A stretch of DNA of 64,000 nt. It comes from Nereocystis luetkeana. Lineage: Eukaryota > Sar > Phaeophyceae > Laminariales > Laminariaceae. Every line of letters starts with the position of its first letter. The stretch's first letter is position 1. This document shows positions 21,834 through 32,543 of the stretch, in pieces. The position numbers were made by a program, and so were the translations under genes. The notes beneath the pieces are model-generated. The model had not been told where the DNA came from. It ran no database searches and was given only the letters and a program-made list of their open reading frames with translations. The DNA is taken from NCBI GenBank assembly GCA_031213475.1, contig JARUPZ010000034.1, positions 2,810,501 to 2,874,500 of the forward strand, written 5' to 3'.

Positions 21834-22079
21834 GAATCGTCATCTTCGGCTTCAGGTGGCTGTCTGGCCTGGCGCGCAGCCTTTCGCGCGCGTGTAGCAC
21901 GAATAATTTCAGCTTCAAGTATCTATGCAGATTATTGGTCGGCATGCTCGTCCAAATGTGCTCGAACATTTTCCATTTCAATAGAGTCATCTGCATACAC
22001 ATCGATGCGTACAACAGTGTGTACATCGATGCGTGTTTGCCGACAGAGTTGAAGCATCTTCTGCACTACAAGGCAGGCA

Positions 22080-22220
22080 TTCGCGATGTTCACCGAAAAT
22101 ATCTTGATCGGATGATGAAGTATTCCTGGGTTCAATACTCGTGATACACGGAGTACTCCGAGTAATCTAGATGTTTGTACTCCGGGTACTGCTTGTACTC
22201 GAGTATAAGTACTGCTCATA
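22080..22220. repeat. repeat R end fragment
   Basis: 'gatcggatgatgaagtattcctgggttcaatactcgtgata...gtactccgggtactgcttgtactc' repeats 19560-19655. It is the same R end, immediately left of D4. Confidence 0.65.
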
Positions 22221-22224
22221 CGAA

Positions 22225-22965
22225 TTGGGTGGTATGTTCTCGACGGCGTACGTGACTCAAGTATTCCGCACGACAGGCCAGACATGCGAGGATACCCCGT
22301 ACTCTTGCATTGAAGGAGGACAACGTTACAGCCGTGTCATGACTTCATCGGTGTGGCAGGTCGCATAACCGTCGAGTTTCACTGGCTAGATGAGACTTCC
22401 AGGTAGACTGAAAATATTAAAAAAACAAATTGCGCAAAAGTTGCAGACACGGGTACAAGCGCAATAAAGAGAGAAGAATATAGGTGACGGTGGCCGCGCA
22501 TTCTTCGAGACGATTCTGCTGCCAAAATTCCCCACAGGATATATAGATGACATATATAATACCTGGTATATATATAGTGTTAGGGTTAGGGTTATATATA
22601 TAATATGGGAAGCGATGACACGAAATGCAGAACCATAAACACCCCGCAAACCCCATCGAGCAGGAACACACACTGGAGAGGGCGGGAAGGACGAGCAGGT
22701 GGACAGACTGGTGGAGACACTTGCGCTGGCCTCAGTGGGGGTAAGCACGCAAACGGTGTACTGGAACAAGTGGCAAACCTGGTCCCGTCTCAGAGCGATT
22801 GAAGGGAAGAGTCCGTGGCTAGCAGAGGGTGATGGAGTTGACGCAGCAGTGAAAGAGTTGACGAAATTCATGGCCCTGCGATGCTTTGCATTCAAAAACC
22901 AAAGCCAGACTACAAGAGGTTATCTTTCCGCGATTAAGTATTTCCACAGAATGTTCGGAGGTCGC
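22225..22965 (+). pseudogene. D4 fragment: RNase H tail and YR N-terminus
   Basis: It corresponds to D1 17240-18100: 'acgtgactcaagtattccgcacgacaggccagacatg' then the conserved pre-YR segment, an AT/TTAGGG insertion, and the YR N-terminal half (22699 onward, MDRLVETLALASVGVSTQTVYW...). It stops within YFHRMFGG at 22965, where it abuts the minus-strand D3b fragment. No catalytic YR residues remain. Confidence 0.75.
22548..22605. repeat. AT-rich plus TTAGGG insertion in D4
   Basis: About 55 bp of TATATA with TTAGGGTTAGGGTT (22578-22593) lies at the same YR-upstream point as the larger CCCTAA/AT insertion in D1 (17633-17738). The telomeric strand orientation is opposite. Confidence 0.8.
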
Positions 22966-23498
22966 GATAGCACGGGGTTCAAGTCGTGACTTCAGTATAC
23001 TTTGACTTCTCGGCAAAAGCCCCCGACTGCAGTAAAGCTTGCGTCCAAGTAGTATCGTCACGAAGGTGATTCGTTCTACGTGTGCGTGAAATGGTGCGCC
23101 GAGAGACTCCCCGGCGCTAACCAACTTATGTTTAATTGCCCATTTACAAAAAAAAAAAATATTGTGGAACTCCCAGCCCAGTCTCACTACCCTCTTCATC
23201 CATTTTAATCTTTCGCGGCTTTGTGAAGATTGGTCTGACGTAAAAGCTGCCAAAAAACAAATATCTACCGGCTCTGATTATGTACGTGAGTTTCCAGACT
23301 TTGCGTACCATGCTTAGCACATCTTGCGCGCTTGCGTGCGTTTTGCCCCCCGACCACTCCAGCTCGAAAAGGAGCCTAATTGCTTGTACCCGTTCCTAAG
23401 TCACGGAAATGCGCATGGTGTGGGTGTTGATTGTAAAACCCAGCGCATCTACGATTGTGTTTCAATCAGTGCTCTTCTTTGGAGCGAGTATAGGGGTT
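22966..23498 (-). pseudogene. D3b fragment: RT thumb/RNase H, left of the E insertion
   Basis: On the minus strand it reads PILAPKRS.., then TINTHTMRISVT-like and RVVRLGWEFHN...KLVSAGESLGAPFHAHVER, matching D1 16640-17160. Frames are broken. It is the continuation of the RT that stops at 40933: joining 40937 (-) to 23494 (-) with one GGTT removed restores the D1 sequence. It ends at 22966 by an inverted junction with D4. Confidence 0.8.
23495..23498. other. left target duplication (GGTT) of the 17.4-kb E insertion
   Basis: GGTT here and at 40933-40936; uninterrupted D1 has a single copy (complement AACC, near 16647). Confidence 0.75.
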
Positions 23499-23751
23499 TG
23501 TGGTCGTCAGGCGACATCCGGGGGGCATCCCTGGGTTTCTTATAGAGGTATGGATCTTGGGGTGTAACGGATGTTGCGTCCTTGTTGCTGGGAAACTTTG
23601 CCCGCTTGTGTGTGTCTCTCTCTTGTGTCTGTGTGGTCTTCTAATGAACTTATTCATGTCTATTTCGCGTCGACTACGGTGGCTGACTCGCTCGAGTGGT
23701 ACAGCTATATGCAGGCCTCGGGCTGAGCTTGGTCATCCGAGGCGTACCAAA
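23499..23751 (+). repeat. E 5' LTR
   Basis: TGTGGTCGTCAGGCGACATC... to ...GAGGCGTACCAAA. It has an 'aat(g/a)aacttattcatg' segment near 23643 where other copies read aataaacttatgcat, a possible polyadenylation signal. It is followed by the perfect palindrome ATACTGCAGTAT. Confidence 0.7.
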
Positions 23752-23826
23752 ATACTGCAGTATTCGAGGGTAGGTCGGTTGTCGCACGGGAAATTTCGAG
23801 TTTAAGGGTTGGGTGGAGGTATCGTT

Positions 23827-24386
23827 TGTTACAGCAGTGTACAGCTCTCAGACTCTAAAAAGGACCCGCGCTCGTTCGATCTCTGAGGCTGACTGACCAG
23901 CAGGTTGGGAGTTCGAGAAGTGCCTTGGTGCAGTAAAGATCGGGTCACGCAGAGAGTGGATCGATGCAATACAGTAGTATCAAGCAGCAAGAGTGAGCAA
24001 TGGAACAGGAACCGCAGACACGATGACGGGCAAGACGGGCAAGGCAGGGCCCAAGGGGCTGGGGATCGATAGAACGGGTATCACAGATAACTAGGCTTCG
24101 ACTTTCTTACTTCATGTGGTGGTGTTTAGTAAACACCGGGTTGTTCCGTGACCTCGTTACTGGTTCTTTACACGGAACTGAAGACGTTCCCACATCGGGG
24201 ATCCTCCCTGCCCCTATAAGATCCGCCCAGAGGATGCCATCCAAAGCCTGCCCTCTGCCTATCGAATAGACCCGACGCGTCACACTGATCAGGACATTTG
24301 TCTCGCGCCGTATTATCCTCCCCACAGCGCTGGTCACGACAGTCGCAGCGTTATCAACCTTCTACCCTGGCGCCACTCGCTGTAAC
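23827..24386 (-). repeat. U 3' LTR
   Basis: Pairs with 32544-33099 and with 55917-56468 and, inverted, 62148-62716. It contains 'aaaaaggacccgcgctcgttcgatctctgaggctg' and 'gtgacctcgttactggttctttacacggaac', shared by all copies. Confidence 0.8.
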
Positions 24387-24397
24387 GCCCCCCTTTG
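24387..24397 (-). other. U polypurine tract
   Basis: Minus-strand AAAGGGGGGC directly abuts the LTR start. The other U end at 62133-62145 has a comparable plus-strand run (caggggggg) next to its LTR. Confidence 0.65.
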
Positions 24398-24589
24398 TCG
24401 ACGCATGACGATCGTCGGCACAAAGCGGGCGTCCCAGTACTTGCCCGGCCACAGCGCGTGCGCTTTCCTCCTCGGTCGGCCCAACGTTAGGAGCACCCCC
24501 CCAGTGGGCATTGCGATCATGTCCCGCTGCAGAGCGTGCGCCTTCCATCTCCGCACCTCGCCGACGGCTCGATGTTGCAGCTCCTCTCC

Positions 24590-25010
24590 TTCCTCAGTGT
24601 CTCCTCCAGACAGTGGTGAGAAGAGCGGCGATTTTGACCTTCGTCCAGACGTTCTTCAGCATTCCTCTTCCCATCCATCGTCGTCGGCCCGATGTTGCAG
24701 CACCTCTCCTTTCTGTGGTATTGCCCTTCGACGGTGGTAGGAAGAGCGGCGGACCTGACCTTCGTCCAGATGTTCTTCAGCATTCCTCCTCCGTCAGCGC
24801 CGTCGTCACGGTTGCAGCGCCCCTTTTTCCCGTGGTGCTGGCCTTGGACGGTGTTGAGAAGAGCGGCGGACCTGACCTTCGTCCAGATGTTCTTCAGCTA
24901 TCCTCCGTCCATCGCTGTCGGCCTGATCTTGAAGAGCCTCTCCCTTCCGCGGTGCTGAACGTAGACGCTGTTGAGAAGAGCGGTGGCCCTGACCCCCGTA
25001 CGTTCTTGAC
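24590..25010 (-). repeat. U tandem array 1 (~117-bp unit, 3-4 copies)
   Basis: 'ttcgtccaga(c/t)gttcttcagc' recurs at about 24639, 24760 and 24874, each followed by 'ttcctc.tcc', 'ggcc.gatgttgcagc.cctct' and 'gtggt.ggaagagcggcgga'. The inverted copy lies at 61580-61950. Open frames on both strands simply reflect the unit length being near a multiple of three. Confidence 0.8.
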
Positions 25011-25303
25011 GACTTGTAACTCCCAGCGCCCCATCTGTATAACACGCTCGGAGCATGTACGCACCGGTGAAAAATATGTTTTCTTCCTACCTCACCTGCA
25101 TCTGAGTGAGGTGGGGGCTCACTTGCATCTGAGATTCTCTCGAAGGCCTCCATCTGCATTTTGATAATAATCCACACTGACCCGGCATGGATTCCACTGT
25201 AAGCTACCATCGTCCTACCACACCACCTCACCTCTAACTGAAACTTTACAGAGTTTTGCCCGTCCATAATCGTGGGGCTATACGTGACCACACTACCCAA
25301 CAC
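24806..25303 (-). CDS. U-encoded repetitive ORF, unknown
   Basis: Minus-strand (U sense) frame of 165 codons. It overlaps array 1 at its C-terminal end, where Gln/Arg/Asp-rich phrases (LRSAPRKGEALQDQADSDGRR) repeat. The first 70 residues show no motif. The partner copy at 61433-61711 (+) keeps parts of the frame (EAFERG..., LDEGH) but not all. This may be coding or an artefact of the repeat. No function is proposed. Confidence 0.2.
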   Translation of the reverse strand: MLGSVVTYSPTIMDGQNSVKFQLEVRWCGRTMVAYSGIHAGSVWIIIKMQMEAFERISDASEPPPHSDAGEVGRKHIFHRCVHAPSVLYRWGAGSYKSSRTYGGQGHRSSQQRLRSAPRKGEALQDQADSDGRRIAEEHLDEGQVRRSSQHRPRPAPREKGALQP

Positions 25304-25701
25304 TGCGGTGATTGTCCACGTTGCCCCTCTCTATATATCTGCGCGCTTGATAGTCTAACCTGTAGTAACGGCCCACCGCCTGGTACCCAAATATTCTTGC
25401 GTACTGGGCTGCCGATATTGCAAAACTGCATGTACCTTTGGCAAACGTACTTCCGGTGATTGCCCACGTTGCCCCTCTCTCTATATATGCGCGCTTGATG
25501 GTCTCTAACCTGTTGTAACGGCCCATTGGTACCCAAATATACTTGCGTGCTGGATTGTCGATATTGCAAAACTTCACGTACCTTTGGCAGACGTTTCAAC
25601 CTGCGCAGTGGATTATGTCGACGATGCCACCATTCACTTACCTTCGCCAGACGTTTCTCACTGTACCTTCCTTCAACAACAGTTTCTGCGTATACTAGCA
25701 T
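25246..25701 (-). CDS. U-encoded ORF spanning tandem array 2, unknown
   Basis: Minus-strand frame of 151 codons running through a ~148-bp repeat (copies start near 25310 and 25458, 'gattg.ccacgttgcccctctct'). The encoded phrase Q(A/S)R.YRERGN.GNHR...RKNIWVPGG repeats. No recognised domain. It is on the U sense strand, next to the ORFs on either side, so it may be a fragment of one long repetitive U protein. Confidence 0.25.
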   Translation of the reverse strand: MLVYAETVVEGRYSEKRLAKVSEWWHRRHNPLRRLKRLPKVREVLQYRQSSTQVYLGTNGPLQQVRDHQARIYRERGNVGNHRKYVCQRYMQFCNIGSPVRKNIWVPGGGPLLQVRLSSAQIYREGQRGQSPQCWVVWSRIAPRLWTGKTL

Positions 25702-26107
25702 TCATCCGCCACTCTGAAGTAAGCTCGAATGCCTCTTAGTCTCTTGGTACGGATTATCACGTTCTGGCTTACTGATTACCTTCGATCGCGCATAATACGG
25801 GGTTTACATGACGTACGCCTACCTTTTGGCAATTACCTCAAATTTCTCTGCATTGAGAGTAGATACGTCTTGCGAATGTGGAGGTGGTTTATGTATGGGC
25901 TCGTCACGGACGTGCTGTACGAAGTTCATGATGAGTCCTCTTTCTACTCCTTCCTCCTGATGTAGAGTTCTACTTCTACTTGGTATCCTTAGAGTGTTTC
26001 GACTTTCTGGCTCTAGCCAAAGTTATTATCCGCTCTCGAATGACTTCATCGTTTGAAGGTACTAGCGTTTACGCCACTTCGACTTACGGGCACTTCTAAA
26101 TTGCTTC
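25702..26107. other. U internal, no assignable feature
   Basis: No motif or repeat is recognised between the two repetitive ORFs. Confidence 0.3.
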
Positions 26108-26611
26108 CTAAGTGTCGTACTTGTTGAGATACTGAGCTAATGTGAGGGGCTCAGGAACTTCTGGTGCACCCCTACTGTGGGATGGCTTGCTAGCCAGGGT
26201 AACTATTTTATTTCGAGTAAGTAAGTCGCTTGCAGGTACTAAAGTTTGCCACTTCGACTTGCGGGCACTTCTAAATTGCTTCCAAGTACTGTATCTGTTG
26301 AGATATTGAGCTAATGTGAGGGGCTTAGGAACTTCTGGGGCACCCCTACTGTGGGATGGCTCACTGGCCTGGGTAACTATTTTATTCGGAGTATTGAGTC
26401 GTTTGAAGGTACTGACGTTTACGCCACCCCTGAGGGGCTCAGGAACGTCTGGTGCACCCCTAGTATGGGATGGCTCACTAGCCAGGATAACTATTTTACT
26501 CCGAGTAAGTCGTTTGAAGGGACTGACGTTTACGCCATCCTCCCAGCACGAACAGTGTTCACTGATGTGACATTTTCGTGCTAAAACAAATCGTGAGTCC
26601 TCAAACGTCAT
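26108..26611 (-). CDS. U-encoded protein with in-frame internal repeats, unknown family
   Basis: A 167-codon frame on the U sense strand has three to four repeats of GVNVS.FKRL....NKIVTLASEPSHSRGAPEVPEPL, two followed by LTLAQYLNRY(S/D)TWKQFR. The spacing varies (about 120-175 bp), yet the frame is kept through all units, which favours real coding over chance. Cys-His-Cys residues near the start (CHISEHCSCWEDG) might bind metal. No homology is recognised. Confidence 0.4.
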   Translation of the reverse strand: MTFEDSRFVLARKCHISEHCSCWEDGVNVSPFKRLTRSKIVILASEPSHTRGAPDVPEPLRGGVNVSTFKRLNTPNKIVTQASEPSHSRGAPEVPKPLTLAQYLNRYSTWKQFRSARKSKWQTLVPASDLLTRNKIVTLASKPSHSRGAPEVPEPLTLAQYLNKYDT

Positions 26612-28040
26612 TCAGCCACGACCACTGCCAGATCGTACCCCTTGCATAACGGTTTTTGTGGAAGTAGTTGTAGAAAGGTGGTGACAAACACCCCCTCAGA
26701 ACGGAAACTGCCTACCACCTATTGGCATTCCAATCACACCTCTGGATTCGTTCCTTCAACACTGGGCCACCATACTTGGAGCGTCGAATAGCAGGGTATC
26801 CTGTTAGGTTGCACAGATCATATCAAAGCTTGTCACGTTCCATCTCGGTCATAGGTCTCACAAATGTGTACCTGTGGGTGGTGCAGCGACTTGCACATGC
26901 ACCCGTCCCTTTGGACATCTGGGCATTTAAAACGTTATCATATCTGGTATAATCCTTATGCACGCCTTATGAGACGTACAAGTATCTGTGTATTAACTGA
27001 ATCTGTGAGAATAATCCCCAAAGCCTAGGTATTATCACGAAAACGTTTAGCAAAACACTATGGTCTGTATCCCAAAGATATTGGGTTAAGGAGCCTGGTC
27101 AATCGTGATAGATTCTTAGCCGTGTCGAAGTATACCCCTCTCGTAGCAGAGTTCTGTGTCTGACTTGCCTCCCATTCAACTGTCACTGTTATTGTGCCAC
27201 CGTTGCGGTCAAAGTTATGGTCACCTGGATTACACTATGATGACAACATTTGTTCCTAACAGTAGTCATGCAATTCAGCATTGTTATAACCGTTCTTCTC
27301 CGACCAGGCGGATCACCCGATATTCGGATACTGACGACAAAAGAGGGATGCGTGGTACGCTCAATATCTACACGCTCGCGTTCGCATATTAATGGAACCT
27401 TTAGTTTACATTGGGCGTATGTGGCCTTTATACCTGCCCTCCCATTGCGGGGACGAAACACTTGGAGATAGGGTCAAACTTAGGTATATGTAAAGCAGTG
27501 CAGTACTCTAACGGCTAAGATGCCCAGTCGTCATTGGGAGCCGTGTCAGATACTTTAAAAGAGTCAAGCTCGGTTGACTCTCCGTTCAGCGCGTCAGCGA
27601 CTAAGGCGGCGCATGAGTATGCATGCTGGGGAGGGGTTTTGTTTTTCTATCGGAAAATACCAGGTTTTCTCTCCTCAGTCGATTGGCATTGTGTATCTCG
27701 TATCCTCCGCTTAAGAAGCATGTACTTGTTCTGGAAGAGGAGTCACACTTGCTACAGGCAAAGCGTTCCGGATGGAAGCTCACGCTCCGGGGTAATTTCG
27801 GCGCGATGAAACGAGCGCCTGTTTTCACGTCAAGGTTTGGTTTACTTTCCAGAGTCCTAGAGTAGCCCGCTCTATTCTCTATGCTGGGCATATGGCACGT
27901 TGATACTCTATCCCAGTTCATGCCCAGACTAATCTATGTACCACGCAGCCTGCGGCCCTTGTTGGTGAGCCATTGTAAGCGTTGTCCTCAATACGTGCTG
28001 TATGATTCGCTATTTCAGCACTCTTGTGTTCACACACACC
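26570..28040 (-). repeat. U internal region shared with 56540-58060
   Basis: Inverted pair. Landmarks: 'cctaccacctattggcattccaatcacacctctggattcg' here against 'aatgccagtaggcggtaggcagtttccg' there; 'tgcctcccattcaactgtcactgttattgtgcc'; 'cgcagcctgcggcccttgttggtgagcc'. No reading frame is clearly conserved between the copies, so I regard it as non-coding U sequence. Confidence 0.65.
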
Positions 28041-28509
28041 GCAAGTAGAATGTACTATTAATAACTGCTGTAGTTCTCCTTTCTTTGTCCTTTGTTTTAG
28101 TTTCGGGAGTACATATACTAGTACAGTATGGATATGTTCATGGTGTCATTTAGTTGCAATTGATACGGGATGGTAACTCCTATCGGGTGTCTCGTTAGTA
28201 CCGTTTCTCTTACGTACTGGTACTGCACTATTTAGTTACGTATCTGGTACTTGTTTGTTTCCTCTAATCGAGATGCATTTTAGTTACAGTCTGTTTAGTG
28301 ACCGAAGTTCGAAATGTGTTCTATTACGAGTGCGCCAACGTCATCATACGAAATATGTGTACTGCAGCAGTGTCTTCTTCGAACCAAACCGATCTTGAAA
28401 CCGCTCGACGCCCACGAAAACATGCAGTATTCATTCGAACGCGTTTGCCGGATGTTCATACTTCATATTATTACTTTGTAGTTATGTATGTACGATATAC
28501 AAATATTGT
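28041..28509. other. U internal, no assignable feature
   Basis: Not present in the other U fragments in this window. The open frame at 28298-28567 has no recognisable content and runs into a SINE-like stretch. Confidence 0.3.
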
Positions 28510-28760
28510 TTATTTCCATACCATTCGCTCTCTTCGCCCCTTTTTTATCTATCCCTCCTACTTATAAACATCTGGAGTCACAGAGCAGGTTCTTCAGCCC
28601 CTTCCCCGCATACGGTCTGCGCCTTGGATTTATATTGCGAGAAGAGTTCAGTCCTTCATTACACCTACTCTCGTTAGGCTGTCTCAACAGTTGGTTCCTT
28701 ACATTTTATAGTATATATTAGGGATCACCGCCTCACCGATCGTGAGATTCGAGCTCCATC
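28510..28760 (-). mobile_element. old, diverged SINE S-like copy inside U
   Basis: The order 'ccattcgctctcttcgcccctttt', 'atctggagtcacagagcaggttcttcagccccttccc', 'attgcgagaagagttcagtcc' and 'gagattcgagctcc' (B-box complement) follows the S body and head with many differences. A related B-box-like sequence is at 51155-51170. Confidence 0.5.
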
Positions 28761-30560
28761 TTTAATGCTGAAAACAGAAGCGATACACAAGACCACAGGG
28801 GCCTTTTGATGAAAGGAATAGCAACCAATGCTAACCATGACCAAAACCAACGAAACCCTCTCTGGGAACCTATTAGATCTGTTATTTCTGTTTCAGTGTT
28901 GTTGACATTCTTTCATGTAATCGACTGAAGATAAGAATTCTTGTAACCGAATCCTCGGCCATAGACTAGGAAGGACTGCAGTATCGTAGCTCCTGCATTA
29001 CAGGAAATATCTCATTGCATACTTCGTTCCGCAGCGTACGAGTACGAAGGGAACATAAGTATACGGCGTACTGGTATCTGCTAAGAGTAAGCTGAGGCTG
29101 TGTGATGTGATAGCAGCTCGGTATGCTGAAGATACTCTATTATACCATAGTGTATGGATGATGACGAGAAGACATACTTTACAGCAGTCGGGATGAATAA
29201 CGTAATGCGATCGTTGTGTGTTACTTGTACTCTGTACGAGTATTGTGTGTGTGTTCTCCACCTTAAACCGTTCTTTCTACCCGTCGACATCCAGCACAAC
29301 CAGTGTCCGTGCCCATTATTTGATCCTAGAGAGATAGATTTTCTGTGGTCACAGAGATGCTGCCGACCAGTACATTGTTACGTACAACTGTATATGTATG
29401 CAGCAAGCACATTATTGAGACCCCATGAACACATGTCTTTATACCCAACTACATCAGTACTGGGTTATCCGTTCTGATTTTATATAGTAATTGGCAGACG
29501 CTCATCATGTGCGCAGAAGCTCACGAGTAAGGTTGTTTCCTTTGGCAACGTAACGGGTCAAAATACCATAGCGGGGAAAGCAAGTGGAAGGCTAATGTAC
29601 GGGGTAAGAAGACCATAACGGGCGAAACAAGTGCAATTCCAACGTATCGGGTACGAGAAGACCAGAACAACCAGCTATGATTATCGTTTGTGGTTCTCAG
29701 TTGTTTCAACGTAGTTTTCATAGATTGCTTTCACCCCAATAATAACCTGCTCTACATTGCACAGCTGAACGGCTTCACAAGAGTACTTCATGCCGGGCCA
29801 CTATTAATAGCGGCGTGATCCTTTGCTACGATAGTAAGGGACACTACAGTAGTAACCCCGTACATGTGTAGGGACGTGTAGGGCCAAAGTTAAAGGTCGC
29901 CACTCTGTGAAAGCAAGAGGAATGGCAGGCCCAAAGTTCTAGAGAGATCTTGACGTACGACCTTCAGTACCATGAAGAGTTATATTGAGAGTATGAATAC
30001 CGCATATACTGTAGATACATGTACATGTGTATTGTCTGCGACCATGAATCGTTATTTCTACCCAGCTTTTAAGTTAAAGGTCGCTACCCTTGTGAAAGCA
30101 AGAGGAATGGTGGGCCTAAGGATCCAGAGAGCTCTTGCCGTACGACTTATAGTACCGTGAACAGTTCTATTGGTAGTACCAATATTGATAGTGTGAATAC
30201 ACTCATCCTTCACGTATGTGGTCTTCAACTTCCTTTCTACCCAGCTTCATCAGTATACCCCGTATGAATGTATTAATACCATACATGATACATACGGTGT
30301 GTGGTACATCCTGATACGTGTTGTTTTCATGACTCGTTGCAGCAGTTAAGATGGAAAGAAAGATAGACCCGAGGGTCCCTCGGGATCTTACCATACGGCC
30401 TACAGTTTTACAGTATTATAGATATCAAATATACGTCCTCCATTGATGTTGTAAAAAGCATACATATTGCGAGGCACCCCCCCTGTATGCTTCTCCGTGT
30501 GTCAATAAATCGCCCCTGTTCGGGGAATGCTTAAATAAAAGTTCCAGGGTACAGCAGTAG
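28760..30560 (-). repeat. U internal region shared with 51130-52990
   Basis: Direct pair over ~1.8 kb. Shared phrases: 'aaaacagaagcgatacac', 'cttcggccatagac', 'ctttctacccgtcgacatccagcacaacca', 'ggtacgagaagaccagaac', 'ggcctacagtt', 'attgatgttgtaaaaagcatacata'. The frames differ in the two copies, so it is probably non-coding. A row of 'acgggtaccgggtac-agaagaccata' short repeats lies near 29580-29665. Confidence 0.65.
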
Positions 30561-31623
30561 CAGAATATGAGTCTCTGTCTTTTTCCCCAAATTACACATG
30601 TACTATCATTGATATTAGTCGTGTGTGGTAATGCCCGTCCTGAGTACTATATTTTCATCTTTCTGAGCCTCGTGCGTAGTGTATAAACTACTGATAGTAT
30701 CATCGAGACGGAGGTACGCCTTTTCTGTGTGATTTCCGAGTTGAGGCGCCTTAGCTTCAGGCAACTAAGTGTTCGGGGCATGGTACGTTATCCGTACCGC
30801 TTCAAACTTAGTACCCTCTACGGGAGGCGCTCATCCCGCAACGAGGTTCAAAACTACTCCCTACTGTTTCGATTCCAGCCGCGAGATATTCTCCAACAAC
30901 AGCGAATACATGTGACGTGTGACAACGAAAGTACTGACGGTCGATCAGGTTGGGCTGACAGATAAAGTCGTACACATAATGCAATGCATGGTAGTCTAAA
31001 TCAATACAGCAGAACCATCAGTTCACTACTCAGATTCCATGCCTTTCCGAACACCACGGGCAGTTCGTCACTGGCATGGGCGAGTTTTCTAGCGCTGGCG
31101 TGTGTGACTTGAAAGTCAATCAGGGGGGACACAGCCTACCCCCCCCATTTTTTTTTGCGCTCGAGGAATACCGTACAGCAAGCAAAATATCCGTATTTTC
31201 GACTGTCAATACGATATCAAAACAAAGAGACGAATCAATACCACGGTTGTGTTTCACTCGCTCCATATACCTGTTGGCCTGGTACTGATCAGGATGGGCT
31301 GCATCGTGTATCTGCCATCACCCCGAACCCTTCGGATACAGCAAGCCACACCTCCCTCTGTAGTGTGCAAGCTCATCATCGCCCAGCTGAAACTCGCTCA
31401 CCCCATGTGACCCGTGCCCCACAAGGCCTTGCGTAGCCGATCTTCACCTTCTCCAGTTTTCCTTCTGCTTTCCTCTCATGTTTGGCTTTCAGTCCTTCAA
31501 GTGTTGTACCTGGTACTCGAGCACAACGCTGTTGGCCCCGTGTGACCCGTGCCCAACAAGACCTTGCGTAGCCGATCTTCACCTGCTCCAGTTTTCCTTC
31601 TGATTTCCTCTCATGTTTGGCTT

Positions 31624-31809
31624 TCAGTCCTTGAAGTGTTGTACCTGGTACTCGAGCACAACGCTCGGTTGGTATGCAACACGGACGGTGGTGCGACCGG
31701 AAACATCGAAGAGGGTCAAACGTGCATCGGGCTTTCCAATTGGTATGCGTGCGCTCATTTCGTTGTGTCGTGGTCTTGCTATACCTGGTAATAGACAGTA
31801 GAGGCACAA
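31624..31809 (-). CDS. short ORF conserved between two U copies
   Basis: The minus-strand frame (U sense) encodes ..GKPDARLTLFDVSGRTT, then VRVAYQPSVVLEYQVQHFKD and a stop. The copy at 55012-55242 (-) keeps the frame and stop with several substitutions (ARLTLFDASGCITVRVAHKP...), mostly conservative. That pattern suggests a once-coding C-terminal piece of a U protein, possibly gag. Family unknown; too short to place. Confidence 0.35.
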   Translation of the reverse strand: MCLYCLLPGIARPRHNEMSARIPIGKPDARLTLFDVSGRTTVRVAYQPSVVLEYQVQHFKD

Positions 31810-32527
31810 CTATATGTACGACGATTGGTCTTATCACTACTGATGTAGTCTAAGTATCGCGGCAAGATTGCTAATCACCAAAATTTACGTGGTTTTCTTG
31901 AAAGTTCCATGTTTGCCAGCCGACAATGCACATTGTTGTGCAGGGGTTCATCGTTTTATAGGGTGGTTATGTACGCCCAAACGGCGTAAGGCTCAACTTT
32001 GTTAGTTTCCGTTATCACCTAACCGAGCAAACGGTACCCGAGAGCATGCGTGTATTAGTACGTACGGCACCTTTGGCTTGTATCGACACCTGTCGGTTGC
32101 ATTTGGTTTTGAAGACATTATGTGGTCAATAGCATGCAGTCATTTATTAACGAACATGAATGTCTGTGCGATCATGAATAACGAGCGAACATACGAGCGC
32201 GAGCAACAGGCAAACGGAGCACAAGCAACGAGTGTACCTGCATGCATTGACCAGACAAGTATCTTCAAAACCTTACGAAACGAACAGACAGAGCACCATC
32301 GGTTACGTGAATACATAACAGCATATCACACGAATCACCCTCATACAAGGCAGGCAACACCGAAAAGATGTGGACGTATGCGTCTAACGAGTATCCCATA
32401 ACATGTTATGCAAGATAGAACGTGGGATTATAAAAAGAACACGATCACATCATATCACAGTTTAGCAAACGTTCCACCGCCTGCACACGTTTTGCGAACA
32501 CTCCGATCATCTGCAATGCAATTCGAT

Positions 32528-32543
32528 CTCGCTGGGTTCACCA
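32528..32543 (-). other. U primer-binding-site candidate
   Basis: Minus strand TGGTGAACCCAGCGAG begins right at the LTR edge. The copy next to 55917 reads TGGTGAACTCAGGGAG. A TGG start is expected from the CCA end of a tRNA. I cannot name the tRNA. Confidence 0.6.

Larger units (their letters stand above)
31070..32543 (-). repeat. U 5' internal region shared with 53290-55916
   Basis: Direct pair up to the LTR. It includes two copies of 'ccttgcgtagccgatcttcacc...ctttcagtccttcaagtgttgtacctggtactcgagcacaacgct' (31430-31530 and 31560-31670), which in the second locus occurs once. The second locus carries about 1.2 kb of extra DNA (53490-54660). Confidence 0.65.

Noticed and set aside
23827..24386. 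A 550-bp MITE rather than an LTR (short inverted ends GTTACAGC...GCTGTAAC)
   Set aside because: The paired copy at 32544-33099 with primer site and purine tract on the correct sides, and a single target duplication around the pair, fit an LTR better.
32078..32401. Plus-strand ORF with a similar ORF at 55460-55948
   Set aside because: It lies in the U 5' region just after the primer site, antisense to U; similarity reflects duplicated U sequence, and the frame diverges in its second half.
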